Assembly (NCBI GenBank): GCA_958430865.1
Contig: CAUDNR010002057.1
Location: forward strand, 6,079 to 70,078
Direction: 5' to 3'
DNA from: Entrophospora sp. SA101
Taxonomy: Eukaryota; Glomeromycota; Glomeromycetes; Entrophosporales; Entrophosporaceae
DNA length: 64,000 nucleotides
Shown here: positions 34,408 through 45,319 of the stretch, in pieces
How positions within the stretch are numbered: the first letter of the stretch is position 1
How the letters are laid out: each line of letters opens with the position of its first letter
Translations under genes and position numbers: made by a program
Notes under the pieces: generated by a model
What the model was told of the DNA's origin: nothing
The model's database searches: none
Seen by the model: the letters and a program-made list of their open reading frames with translations, nothing else

Positions 34408-36607
34408 TTAGATACGAAAAATATAACTTTCAGAAATTGTGGAATATCTGACCCAACGTTGAGGAAGTGACAAATTATTGTTCTCATACACTTTTAATCG
34501 ACGAATCTGAATATTTGAGCATGTGTAATTTGGGATATCAAATTCGAGACTTTTTTTTGCCCAAAAATGATCATGATTTATACAACATTAATAATAACAC
34601 ATTGATATAAATCATTCCATAACTTAGTAAAAAAGATCCAGTTTAAAGCTCACCTTATTGGCCCCATTTCCAATAATGACACAGGTGACAATGATTTAAT
34701 ACCAGTAATCTATTGTTTAACAAAATCAATTAAATAATTTTAAAAAATAATCTCATCAAGAATGTACATAATGAACACATCATTGCCAACCTTAATCTTG
34801 ATTGATTGTTCAGTGCCACCTTTAAATTTAACAATAGTCCAAGTAACTTTTCTTAATTGATTATCATATTGAGCCGATTGATCAATTGATCCATCCAAAT
34901 TTTCATTAGAAACACTAAAATAAAAACATATCTATGTAATATTTATTTTTTTTCCATATTTCCAAAAAGGAAAAACAATTATAATACCTTAAAGTTGCTC
35001 TTGGAACAGGTATAATAACTAAACATTTATTGACAATAAAATTATCAGGGATATCAGCTCGAACACGTATAGTAACATCGATTCTATTTGAGTCATCAGA
35101 AATATCAGAAATACTTGGGAACACTCGAAATGGTAATCCAAAATCACCAGAAACTCGATAACTATAAAATGGTATGAATGATAAAATTAGTAAGAGTTAT
35201 TATTGTTTGGATTAATTAACAATTATGACTCACCTCATAGCAATAAATTCTCCCTCTGATGGAATTATTGTTAATCTTTTATGTTTTTCAAAGTCTAATA
35301 ATATTATAATTTATTATTATTATTATTCTGATCATCATCATCATCATCATCATCATCATATTATAATAATTCTTAAATTTTCAATTGACCTGTAAAATCA
35401 ACAGAGTCATGAAATTTATAATCATCAAGAGTAATCCCATAATGTTCATCTATGCTTTCATCAAAAAAATTTATAATAACATTATTATTAATTAATAATT
35501 AATAAATAATAAATAATAAATAATAAATATTAATTAACAAATAATAATAATAATAAATAGTATTAATACCAATGGAATTTACATATTGAGCAATTGTAAA
35601 ATTATTATGTAAACCAACATGTATTTCTGAATTTTGTTGTAAATAACTCCTCACTTGAATCCCTCCATGTATCTCAGATTGAACTGTCATTCCCTAAAAA
35701 TGTAAATAGATAAACATATCATATGATTCATATATACTATATATTTTACCTTCATCACATACATTTGATGAGAATGTTGCTACTAATCTTTCAATAATAT
35801 CAACAAAAACTTCATTTTGTCTTGTGTTTTTATTATCTAATCGACCATAAGTTATAGGTTTACTACCAGAAGATCCTAAAATAGTTCCTGATGATTTTAA
35901 CTATTATAATGGTATAATTACTTTCATATTTTCATACCATCATCATTATTAGAAAGATTGATTAAAAAATATACTTTTGCCAATGAATTTGTAATAATAT
36001 TTTCTCGTTTAACTGACACTTGATCCTCATAAACATAATTGATCAATTGATTAGTTATTGTAGTCTGTGGATATCCATAATCCTAATTATTATAATCATT
36101 TTGTTATAGAATCAATGAAAGTGACCATGATGAGAAATAAAAATCAAAAATTGTCATTTTATATTACAACTCACAATCACTTCATTCAACAACTCATAAA
36201 CCAAACTAGAATTTAATCGTATACTTTCTTCACTTAAAACACCACAAAATTCTTTAATCAATGCCACTATACAATCAAGTAATTCATAAACCATGAAAGG
36301 TGAAACATTAAATTTTGTTGTGCATGCAAAATATAGTCCTTGAACATTGGTAAATAGAATTTGAACTCCATCAACATTAAATGCTGGTGGCAAGCCTTGA
36401 TCTAATATTCCATGTTCTTTATGCCAACTATGTATTCGTTCAAGAAGTAGATCTGCCACATCTTGTTGTATATCATAACGATCTAACAAATAATGAATTT
36501 TAATGTTGAATTGATAAATTTAAATCGAAATCGAAAAATGACTCACAATCATGAGATATAAGCATATCTCCACGTTGAGGCGATATAATAAAAATTTGTG
36601 AAATCAT
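34408..36607 (-). CDS. AP4M1: AP-4 adaptor complex mu subunit, 11 exons
   Basis: Medium subunit of the AP-4 adaptor, which sorts cargo at the trans-Golgi network. Exons on the minus strand are 36547-36607, 36175-36482, 35975-36082, 35763-35900, 35570-35693, 35390-35449, 35234-35294, 34988-35161, 34791-34914, 34654-34709 and 34408-34549. They total 1,356 nt (451 aa, in phase), the same size as the animal protein. The longin-like N-terminus is MISQIFIISPQRGDMLISHD, with NVSPFMVYELL and ELLNEVIDYGYPQTT. The mu-homology domain has NEVFVDIIERL, VQSEIHGGIQVRSYL, EGEFIAMRY and the closing LPQRWVRYSTISESYIFRI. This ending and the spacing fit AP-4 better than AP-1/2/3. AP-4 is absent from yeast, so its retention marks an early-diverging fungus. 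Confidence 0.88.
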
Positions 36608-38550
36608 TTTGTTTATGATTTTTTTGATTCAATTGTATATATATGTATATAGAGTAAATTGGAGATTAACAAAAATAATTATTTCCTTTCAATACAGGTC
36701 ATAATAAAAATAAATTATTGATATGCCAAATCTGGATGTTAGTGTATTACAATGAGAAGATATTAATATGATTTTTGTTCGAATGGCTAAAACCAATCAT
36801 CTTGCATGATCAAATAAATGTGCAAATAATGTAATTTATTATTAGATAAAAATTAATTCGTTAAATGGAAAGAATCAACATACATAAAATATGGGTAATA
36901 GTAATTAATAGCCAGAATCCTGAATCATTTTTTATTTGTAGAAATTTAAATGACAAAACGTCTCACTTTAACTGTAAATCTTTGTTTCAGTAGGTGAAAT
37001 AAAACCACATTCACAATATGGGCCTAAATGCAAGAGAATGGAGAGTAAAGGCGAGATACAACTAAATTGATTTACTACCTATCGAAGTCTTTAAAGCATT
37101 GTAATTAGTGGATTATAATTTATTATCATAATTACCATAGATCTGCTTTAGTGTTATTAACTTTATTATTATTATTATATTTAAAAATATAATAGTTTAT
37201 TGAAAGATAACAAATATAACAGCTGATTTACAATGAGAAAACATAAGGTTTTTGAATAATATAATTAGAATCATTATTTAAATTTATAAAATATTAATTG
37301 GGAGTATATCAAATATTCTAGTTTTGGTTACAAATTTCTGATTGGCCAATTTAAATTTCACGCACAACGTTTAGTAAAATAATAAAAAACCCCGATTTTT
37401 AGTGAATTCATACAAAGTATGATATTTGTCTACTAAATTATTAGATAAAAAATTTATTCGAGTTCTTAGCCAGCTTAGCCGGCTAAGGTTTTTCTACCGG
37501 CTAACATCACCAGACAGAGTAAGTGAATACTGTAGTTTGGTTTTATTTTTAATTAATAAACAATTAATACTGGTTATTCTTCGTGAAACCTGGAAGGTGT
37601 TTCTTGATTCAAAAGGCTGAAAATTATTCCAGCATATAAAAATAGAATATTTGAACCATTTGAGATGAAACGTTCTGCTTCCAGCACAAACATTGGAACA
37701 TTTTGTTTGAAATTGATTATATAATGGAATAAACGTTTTCTCGCATATTTGCATCATTTTTGGTGCATAACATGAGCATGACTATTTTGCATAATTTACT
37801 TTTGTTGCATGTATAGCCACGCACACTTACAAAAAGGACTTGATTGGTCACCTTTTGCAAAAATTTGATTGTCCCAAAATGGTTTCCTTGGACAATAGAA
37901 GCGTGAGTGTTAATCATCTACTTGACAAAAATTATTTTGAAGCTGATTTTTCTGAAATATATCTAATCAATGTCATATATACATTTGAAATGTATTTAAA
38001 AGAGGTGACTATCTTTTGGAGTGATGCTCATATAAATTCGTTGGACGTAATTCATTCATCGTTGACTAATCAATGTTAGAAGAGTATGGACGTTTAAACA
38101 AATGGCCAAAAGATCCTTACCGATGTAAAAGTATATATACGTATCCATGTATCAGTCAATTAAATAAAAATAAGATTGATCCTTTGCTATTTATTATGTA
38201 TATTGCGTGTTTTATGTGAAAATTAAACTGGCCAATCAAAACACCATGCATTTATATTGGGTAATGACACGTTTAGAAAACATTGATTTTTTTACGCAGC
38301 AAAAAGACCTGGTCTTGTGTAATGAAATGTAATTGCATATTGACGAAAAGGAAAAAGAGGGAAAAGTTGATGAAAAGAAAAAATTGAAAAAAAAAAGTTG
38401 GCGAGAGAGAAAATATGACCATTTTCACTGAGATTTTTGTAATAATAATTTTTATTTTACATTTTACATTTAAAACATTACTTTACTCTTTTGTATGAGT
38501 CAAATTTGGATCATCTGAGGACATCTTCCTTAATTCATTCAACGAAATGC
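36608..38550. other. Intergenic with terminal-repeat-like sequence and no supported gene
   Basis: A CTGATTGGCCAATTTAAA stretch at about 37338 holds a CCAAT box on both strands. The terminal-repeat-like sequence at 37470-37513 partners 32571. The frames at 37426-38079 overlap each other on both strands and show no domain. Confidence 0.4.
37470..37513. repeat. Inverted partner of the terminal-repeat-like sequence at 32571
   Basis: CTTAGCCGGCTAAGG followed by CCGGCTAACATCACCAG is the complement of the 32571 end (GTGATGTTAGCCGG). The flanking 8-mers of the two ends do not match. Confidence 0.6.
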
Positions 38551-38558
38551 AGATGCTC

Positions 38559-38655
38559 TTACCAAACATCAATAATATTAAAAATTTCTACAACAGTTGG
38601 ACGTTTATCTGGATTAGTATCCATGCATCTGTAAGCTAGTGTTACATTCTCAATT
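38559..38655 (-). pseudogene. Fragment of a TKL kinase C-lobe
   Basis: The minus-strand frame reads IENVTLAYRCMDTNPDKRP and then TVVEIFNIIDVW before a stop. This is the signature end of the fungal kinases in this window (compare ELAYKCTDANPEKRPAADEI at about 17830). Only about 32 codons remain and no upstream kinase motif is visible. Confidence 0.75.
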
Positions 38656-38659
38656 GCCA

Positions 38660-40660
38660 GAAATACAATTCGTGAAACTTGAAATCATTTGTTGCCAGAG
38701 ACTGCAAGAGCATGTTTATGTACGGAGAGCTGGATTATTAATAAATTAGGGGATTAATTCTTCACAATCAAGTATTTTTCCTCTATTTGCACAATCCCAT
38801 TCCATTGAAATTTCTTCTCTTCTATATATGTCATATTCTATTTTTTTTTTAAATAAAAAAAAAAATAATATATAATTCTCAAACCACTTTCTAATAAATA
38901 ATTACCCTACTCAGTTTGATTCATTGTTTTATTGTCACCTTTAATCAGTGACAATTTTGTTATATATAAATAAACATATTAGACATTGGATAATGCTAAT
39001 TGTTGTTTATAAATTAAATGACTTGATTAAACGCCTCTGTTCATACCTTCTTCTACTTTACTGCCGATCTTCAAGTAAAAATGATAAATCCTTCTTGAAT
39101 TATTTTTTTCGTGAACCAATCTCCAGAACTGTTAGAAATCGTCACTAGAAGTTCCGATTTATCTTGTAAAATGAATTTACACCAATGGTAATATATGTAA
39201 TATATTAATGGATGGAGGCGATAGTTTTGTTATTGATTCAAGAAATAAAACCACAATTAAACATTTAACAAAAATTCTTACCTTCACAAGTGAATTTTCT
39301 GTGATCAAAATACCCAAGAGAAATTTAAAATTGTTTGGTAAAAAAAAGAGTTGTAGCTGAGTGTTTTATTTGGTGGAATGGAAATGGGACACATAAATTA
39401 GGCTTAAATTCTCAATCCATTATAAGCAGGATCTATTATAAAAAGATCCATGAACTGTATATCAGAAAATAATAGAGAATCAATAATGAAAATAATAATG
39501 AAAATACAGGATAGAGTGATCAAAGATGGTAATGCTCACCAATGGCTTCCCTTGCAATTGATTGTTCTGGCAGTCCTTTGTCTTCTATACCATATACTGT
39601 TATGAATAAGTAACCTTTATATTTTAATATTTATAAGTATAATTAAAATCATTATATTTTTCTCTTTCAAAATAAATAAACATTCTTATCTTTTTGTTTT
39701 TATTTAATCTTTTCCTTGAATGTGAATATCTTTGTCTCCAATGTTATATTATGCCCATTACATTATTCATGACAAATATGCAATGAATTTGATATAACAA
39801 ACAATTGCATCAACTCAGTAAATAAATAATACCAAGACCATGCATAAATAAAATTTAAAGTTAATAACCAACATTTATAATACTCCTGCCATTAATCTCT
39901 TGTGTACTGTAAGTGGTATAAATGGATGAACATATTATCAGTTGATTATCGCTTGGTGCTGTGAGTAATGTTGATTTTATTTTCAAAAAAACTGTTCATT
40001 AGATTAATTTTCATCAAAATTGTGTTAATCTAATATAAGTATTATATATAATTTATATATAATGTGCTGACTATCCTAAACACTGTTTGTACGTGAAAAT
40101 ATACAAAATACAAAATTTTGAAATTTTCTTTGACATAATAAATTTTGTCATGACATATTTCCCAGTTCCCCAGAGCATACATAAAATCAAAACCAGTTCC
40201 TCAACACCTAACCGACAAGATGTCTCATCAATTCCAACTCTATTGCACACACATATAGGGGCAAGCAAACAAGGGACGGATTTCACTACTTGTCATCGTA
40301 TTCTCAGCATCCTGAATAATGAAGCTTCCAACTTTCTGAATTTACGAAGAGTGATTATACTACTTTGCTTTGTTATAACCAGGACTAGTGCCGCCCTTTT
40401 GCAGTCCTGGGCTTTCTCATCAACTCTTTAAAGATGGAATCATGCAAGTTAACTGACTTGTACCAAAAAAATAAACTTTTTCAAAATTATGTGGGGTAAT
40501 TATACTACTATACTTCGTATCAACCAGGAATAAGTTCCACCCATTAACATCCTGGACTTTTTCATAAACTCTCCAAAGAATAAATCAATAGTACAAGCAA
40601 CTTGTGTCGAAAATAAAAAATAAAGGAATGTTTTGAAAAAAAAATTTTTTAATGATGTGC
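38660..40660. other. Intergenic, with a diverged tandem duplication
   Basis: Two segments, about 40350-40470 and 40497-40610, share TTATACTACT...ACCAGGA...TCCTGG-CTTT-TCATMAACTC and GYAACTTGTG-like phrases, giving an about 145-bp imperfect tandem duplication. The frames at 40071-40431 lie in it. No supported gene. Confidence 0.4.
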
Positions 40661-40662
40661 TA

Positions 40663-40690
40663 TAGTGCAGGACACCTAGTCCCGCAACTT
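40663..40690. repeat. Terminal inverted repeat, left (partner 47956-47983)
   Basis: TAGTGCAGGACACCTAGTCCC-GCAACTT is matched by the complement at 47956-47983 with one mismatch in 28. Both are flanked by TA (40661-40662 and 47984-47985), as expected for a Tc1/mariner-type insertion. The pair encloses the intact transposase gene at 42622-44781. Confidence 0.75.
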
Positions 40691-40940
40691 TTCATTGGTA
40701 TTGTAGATCTTTTAGTACTCCAAAAATGGAAATGTAACACCAAAAAAACAAACCATAGTTTTGAAGCTAAGACCTTTCTCTACAAAATTACGATTTCATT
40801 TTGTTGATACATCACGTTACCATAAAGAAACTGAGCCTCAAAGTTGCACGAGTTTACTATGTTAACCCCAAAACTGTCGTGTTACACACGATTTTTTTAT
40901 ATTAAAAATGAACGAATTGGAGGAATTGAAATTTTTGAAA
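40690..40940. repeat. TE end sequence, direct partner at 50200-50430
   Basis: It shares TTTTGAAGCTAA, CTACAAARTYACGATTTCATTTTGTTGAT and ATATTAAAAATGAACGAATTGGA phrases with 50200-50430 in the same orientation. The second copy abuts a deleted transposase fragment, so both are probably parts of related transposons. The opposed frames at 40844-41077 are not genes. Confidence 0.65.
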
Positions 40941-41003
40941 TTTTGTGGCCGATCATTTATCACGTGACAATAATAACGAATAGAAAAAAACTTAACATTC
41001 AAA

Positions 41004-41262
41004 CATTCATCAGCATGTTGATTTGCAAGCCTCATAAATCTTGTTAATTCCATCAACCCTATACAACTGATAAACATTCATCAGCATGTTGATTTGCAAA
41101 CTTCATAGATCTTGTTAATTCCATCGAACCCACCTATACAACTATTAAATAATTGATAAACATTCATCAGTAAGCAAATTTACTATGAATGTTTATCATT
41201 ATTCAATAAGCATTAAAGACAAGATATTAACTACTATGAAGTATTTGAATAATAATAGGTAG
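41004..41262. repeat. Long inverted repeat, left arm (right arm 45097-45318)
   Basis: It contains a 71-bp tandem duplication (ATTCATCAGCATGTTGATTTG at 41005 and 41076, each followed by CTTGTTAATTCCATC) and then TTCAATAAGCATTAAAGA-AAGATAT. The complement of 45097-45318 carries the same blocks in the same order. The arms flank the transposase gene. Confidence 0.75.
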
Positions 41263-41354
41263 TTAATTGAGTATTACCAAAAAACATATAAATAGATCTG
41301 CTTACCCACTTGTGGATCAAAAATCAAAAAAAAAGTATATTGGTTTTGCTATTC

Positions 41355-41650
41355 TTTAATAAAATAGACTATTTTCATGGCCATTGATTGAGTAGTCTAA
41401 TAAATTACTACAAATATATAAAATGGACCAAAAATAATGTGTAGTGGTTAATGAAATAGACTATTTCATTGTCAAATGGTGCATTGATCAAATAGTCTAA
41501 TAAATTACTACAAAAATGTATAAATCACAAAAAAAAAAAAGAGTTTTTGTTTTGCTTTTACATTGCATTCGAATTTGAGGGTTGAGACACCTGACTTTAC
41601 ACATTACATTCAAATGAAAAGGTTGAAACACATAGTGCCAAAATGGTATT
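41355..41650. repeat. Dispersed repeat copy B (partner at 12835-13085), partly duplicated
   Basis: The unit AATAGACTATTTCAT-GCC...GTCTAATAAATTACTACAAA occurs twice here, near 41362 and 41455, followed by the TACATTGCATTCGAATTTGAGG segment also present at about 12985. It is non-coding. Confidence 0.6.
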
Positions 41651-42081
41651 CTATATTTATTTGTTTATTTATTTATTAACATCCTTTTAAAAATTATATA
41701 AAAATTCAGTAATAAAGAAGATTGGAATTTGAATTGATTTGAACCAATTAATTGTTCAGAATTTAAAAACTAGTTTTTTTGCTCTTATGGTAATCTACCA
41801 TAATTTAATTAATACTATGCATACATATATACAAAGAAACCCATCTGAAGCAAGATGTTTGTTACTAAATTGAGGTTTTAATGCCAAAAAAATTAAAATA
41901 CTTGTTTTTTTTTAATTTATCTAATGCAATAATCAAATTAGAATTCCATTTTTGGTTAATAAATTATTTATAAATGCAGCCAAAATCTAGTTATGCGCAA
42001 CTTAATTAGAATTAATTAATTGATACATATTTCAGGAATAATTAATTATAAATAATACAATGCAAAAACAGTGAACATTTG

Positions 42082-42390
42082 TTTGTTCATTTATTTAAAG
42101 ATGAGTTTAATAATACATCAAATGTAAACCCGATTTTATCCCTATTTTTATCAATGCTTCATGTTTAAAGAGAAAAGAGAAATAATAAATCATATATAAT
42201 CATTTGTTCATTTTTTGGAGATGTCAAATCAAATGTAAAGCCAATTTTTATCATCCATTTTTATCAATGCTCCATGTTTAAAGAGAAAAGAGAAATAATA
42301 AATCATATATAATCATTTGTTCATTTTTTAGAGATGTCAAATCAAATGTGAAGCCAATTTTTATCATCCATTTTTATCAATGTTTCATGA
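42082..42390. repeat. Tandem repeat, about 115 bp x 2.6, upstream of the transposase
   Basis: Units starting near 42082, 42203 and 42316 each read TTTGTTCATTT...AGATG...CAAATGT-AA-CC, then TTTTTATCAATGCTYCATG. The first two also carry TTTAAAGAGAAAAGAGAAA. The block ends about 230 bp before the transposase ATG. Confidence 0.75.
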
Positions 42391-42621
42391 TCCAAAGTAA
42401 TCAAATCATATAAAATTTTTGAATATATAAATGAGATGTTTTTACCAAGTTATGCTATTAAAAAACCCAAATCAAATAATTAAAAAAATAATACCAAGTT
42501 ATTATCCTGATATAAAAAACCAAAATTTCCTAATTATTAAAAATCTAAATTTCCGATTTAACATTTTCCTACTATATTACTATATTACAATATTATTAAA
42601 ATCTAAATAACTTACCTTAAA

Positions 42622-44781
42622 ATGGGCAGACCTAGCAAAAGACAAATTCAAATCAAAAAACTAGCCCAAGATAAAAGAAGAAGAAGCAGTGATCCAACAT
42701 ATGTAGGTGATATTGAAATGGATGAAGATCTGGGTTCTGAATCTGAAATTGAAGTCGAAGTTGAACCTGAAATTGAAGTCGAAGTTGAACCTGAAATTGA
42801 AGTTGAAATTGAATCTGAAATTGAGGTTGAAGTTGAATCTGAAATTGAAGTCGAAGTTGAATCTAAATCTGATTCTGAATCAAGTTCTGACAGTAATCTC
42901 TGGGAGGATGTGAATATAAATAAAGTTGAAAATTTTACCATTGTGCATGAAACTTCAACAAAAAGCAGAACCTCTTTTTATTCAGTAAGAACACAACAAC
43001 GACATGCCAAGGTGTTGAGAGATGCTGCAATTGGATCTGCCAGGATTACTGATTTTTTTAATGTTAAAGCTTCCAGTGGAAATCAACTTGAAAGTAATGA
43101 CGAGTCAGCAGATGATGATAATGATGTATCAGAAGGTGATGATGATCTTGATGTCAGTCTTGAAGATGACTGGAAAAATGCAATAAAGTCTGTTGAACAA
43201 GCTCTTGAAAACCCTAATCTAGCCAATAATGTAAAATCTAGATTAATGGCAATTGAAATGTATTTTAGACATTTAGATGATGGTAGAAAAAAGGTTGATG
43301 CGAGTGAATTGGTGGCAATATCTCTAGGGTGGGCAAAAATTTATAAAGGGAGATGTATTAGATCTTGGGCTAAAAAATGGATCCAAAATAGAACATTACC
43401 TGAATCAAAAAGAGGGAAACACCCAAAAACGAAAAGCCTTTGGAATCATGAAGATGTTGCTGCTCAAATAAGGAGTTATGCACGATCTAATAAAGTTGAA
43501 ATGACACCAAAAAAATTATGTGAACATGTTAATAATACAATATTGCCCAACATAGGAGTAGAAAATGAAAACAAAACAATATCTGAAAAAACAGCAAGAA
43601 GGTGGCTTAAAAAGTTGGGATGGGAGTATGATACTTATAAAAAAGGGATATATTTTGATGGTCATGAGAGAGATGATGTTGTGGCATATAGAAAGGAATT
43701 TTTAAAATTCATGGAAGAGGAATATGAGCCTTATGCTCCAAGGTTTGAGGGTGACGATTTGGAAAATATAATTAATCCTGTATTAGAAGATGGTGTTAAG
43801 ATGAAAATTTTGGTGACACATGATGAATCAACTTTCTATTCAAATGAAAGTAAAAGTATGGGTTGGAAAATATTTGGTGAAGAACCATTAAAAAAAAAAG
43901 GAAAGGGAAGGGCTTATCATGTTAGTGGTTTTTTAACAGAAACAATTGGACCTTTGAAATTAAATGAAAGCCAAAAAAGCCAGTTTCCTTACTTACATGA
44001 ACATAGCTTCGAATATCTTCAACCAGGATTAAATAATGATGGATGGTGGACAACAGAAAAATTAAAGGATCAAATAATAAATAAAGCAATTCCGATTTTT
44101 GAAGCAACACACAAGGATTGCATTGCATTATTTGCCTTTGATAATGCAACTTCACATGCTGCCTATGCTGATGATGCTTTAGTTGCGTCCAAAGTAGGTT
44201 GGAATGATGGTGGAAAACAACCATACATGAGAGAGACTATGGTAAATGGTGTAACTCAACATATGGTTCATCCTAGTGGAAAACAAAAAGGGATGGAAAC
44301 AATATTAAAAGAAAGGAATTTGTGGAGAGAAGGATTGAGAAGAGTATGCTCCGAGTGTAAAACTAAAGCATCAAGGGAGCAAAATGAAAAAATAGACTGT
44401 TGTGGTTTGAAAATTCTAGAATTACAACCAGATTTCAAAGCACAAAAAGGAGTGATTCAAGAAGAAATTGAGAAAAAAGGTCATATGGTAATCTTCTACC
44501 CCAAGTTCCATTGTGAATTAAACTTTATTGAAATGTATTGGGGTGCAGCCAAAAGGTACACCAGAGAAAATTGTGATTATACAATGAAAGGTCTTATTAA
44601 AACAGTACCTTTGGCCTTAGATTCTATTCCTATTCCGTCCATAAGAAAATATGCACGTAGATCCTTCAGGTATATGGATGCATATAGGAAAGGATTGACT
44701 GGTAAGGCTGCAGAATATGCTGTAAAGAAGTACCGCTCCCACAGAAGAATTCCTGATAACATAGAATCCATCATTAATTAA
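42622..44781 (+). CDS. DDE transposase, apparently intact, single exon
   Basis: An uninterrupted 719-aa frame. Residues about 35-85 are an acidic pseudo-repeat of EIEVEVE(P/S) units. Residues about 225-275 (ELVAISLGWAKIYKGRCIRSW, then QNRTLP) look like a helix-turn-helix. The catalytic triad is D401 in THDEST, D507 in FAFDNATSH and E637 in ELNFIEMYWG. The last motif and its spacing recall IS630/Tc1/mariner-type DDE proteins. A Cys group (CSECK...CCG, about residues 580-595) lies between the second Asp and the Glu. The C-terminus is RSFRYMDAYRKGLTG ... KYRSHRRIP. Relatives are common in basidiomycete and glomeromycete genomes (general knowledge, unchecked). It is intronless and intact, so the element may be recently active. 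It lies inside long inverted repeats. Confidence 0.85.
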   Translation: MGRPSKRQIQIKKLAQDKRRRSSDPTYVGDIEMDEDLGSESEIEVEVEPEIEVEVEPEIEVEIESEIEVEVESEIEVEVESKSDSESSSDSNLWEDVNINKVENFTIVHETSTKSRTSFYSVRTQQRHAKVLRDAAIGSARITDFFNVKASSGNQLESNDESADDDNDVSEGDDDLDVSLEDDWKNAIKSVEQALENPNLANNVKSRLMAIEMYFRHLDDGRKKVDASELVAISLGWAKIYKGRCIRSWAKKWIQNRTLPESKRGKHPKTKSLWNHEDVAAQIRSYARSNKVEMTPKKLCEHVNNTILPNIGVENENKTISEKTARRWLKKLGWEYDTYKKGIYFDGHERDDVVAYRKEFLKFMEEEYEPYAPRFEGDDLENIINPVLEDGVKMKILVTHDESTFYSNESKSMGWKIFGEEPLKKKGKGRAYHVSGFLTETIGPLKLNESQKSQFPYLHEHSFEYLQPGLNNDGWWTTEKLKDQIINKAIPIFEATHKDCIALFAFDNATSHAAYADDALVASKVGWNDGGKQPYMRETMVNGVTQHMVHPSGKQKGMETILKERNLWREGLRRVCSECKTKASREQNEKIDCCGLKILELQPDFKAQKGVIQEEIEKKGHMVIFYPKFHCELNFIEMYWGAAKRYTRENCDYTMKGLIKTVPLALDSIPIPSIRKYARRSFRYMDAYRKGLTGKAAEYAVKKYRSHRRIPDNIESIIN

Positions 44782-45096
44782 CTGTTTATTTTATTTATTT
44801 GTCTTTAAAATTCTTACTTTCTGAAAATAAAATTTTCGATTTCTTTATTTATATATTATATATATACCTTTTTTATTTCTTTTTAACCTGTGTATTCCTT
44901 TTACATTAGAGCTTATCAGTCCTCATTGAATAGATGGATCCAAACGCCTAGTCATTATGAGTGGGCCACCTACCATATTCGGAATCCTTAGATTTCTCTA
45001 TCAATAAATAATTTTCTTTTTAATATATATATATAAAATAGTTTTTTAGTTTAATGGCTAAAATTAGATAGAAAAACTGGTTTATTAATGATAATT

Positions 45097-45318
45097 ACCT
45101 ATTGTTATTATTCAAATATTCATATCTTATCTTTAATGCTTCCATCACGCTTATTGAATATAATTGATAAAGATATTTCTTACTGATGAACATTTATCAA
45201 TTATTCAATAGTTGTATAGGCGGGTTTGATGGAATTAACAAGATCTATGAAGCTTACAAATCAACATGCTAATGAATGTTTATCAGTTGTATAGGCAGGC
45301 TTGATGGATTAACAAGAT
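45097..45318. repeat. Long inverted repeat, right arm
   Basis: The complement of this stretch matches 41004-41262 through the CTATACAACT-ATTGAATAATTGATAAA, CATCAGTAAG and ATTAAAGATAAGATAT blocks. A solitary short subrepeat, GGC-GGTTTGATGGAATTAACA, is present twice here. Confidence 0.75.
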
Positions 45319-45319
45319 T

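Noticed and set aside
42648..42941. Ser/Thr-repeat minus-strand frame and Lys/Leu plus-strand frame over the transposase start
   Set aside because: Both are alternative translations of the acidic repeat of the 719-aa transposase.
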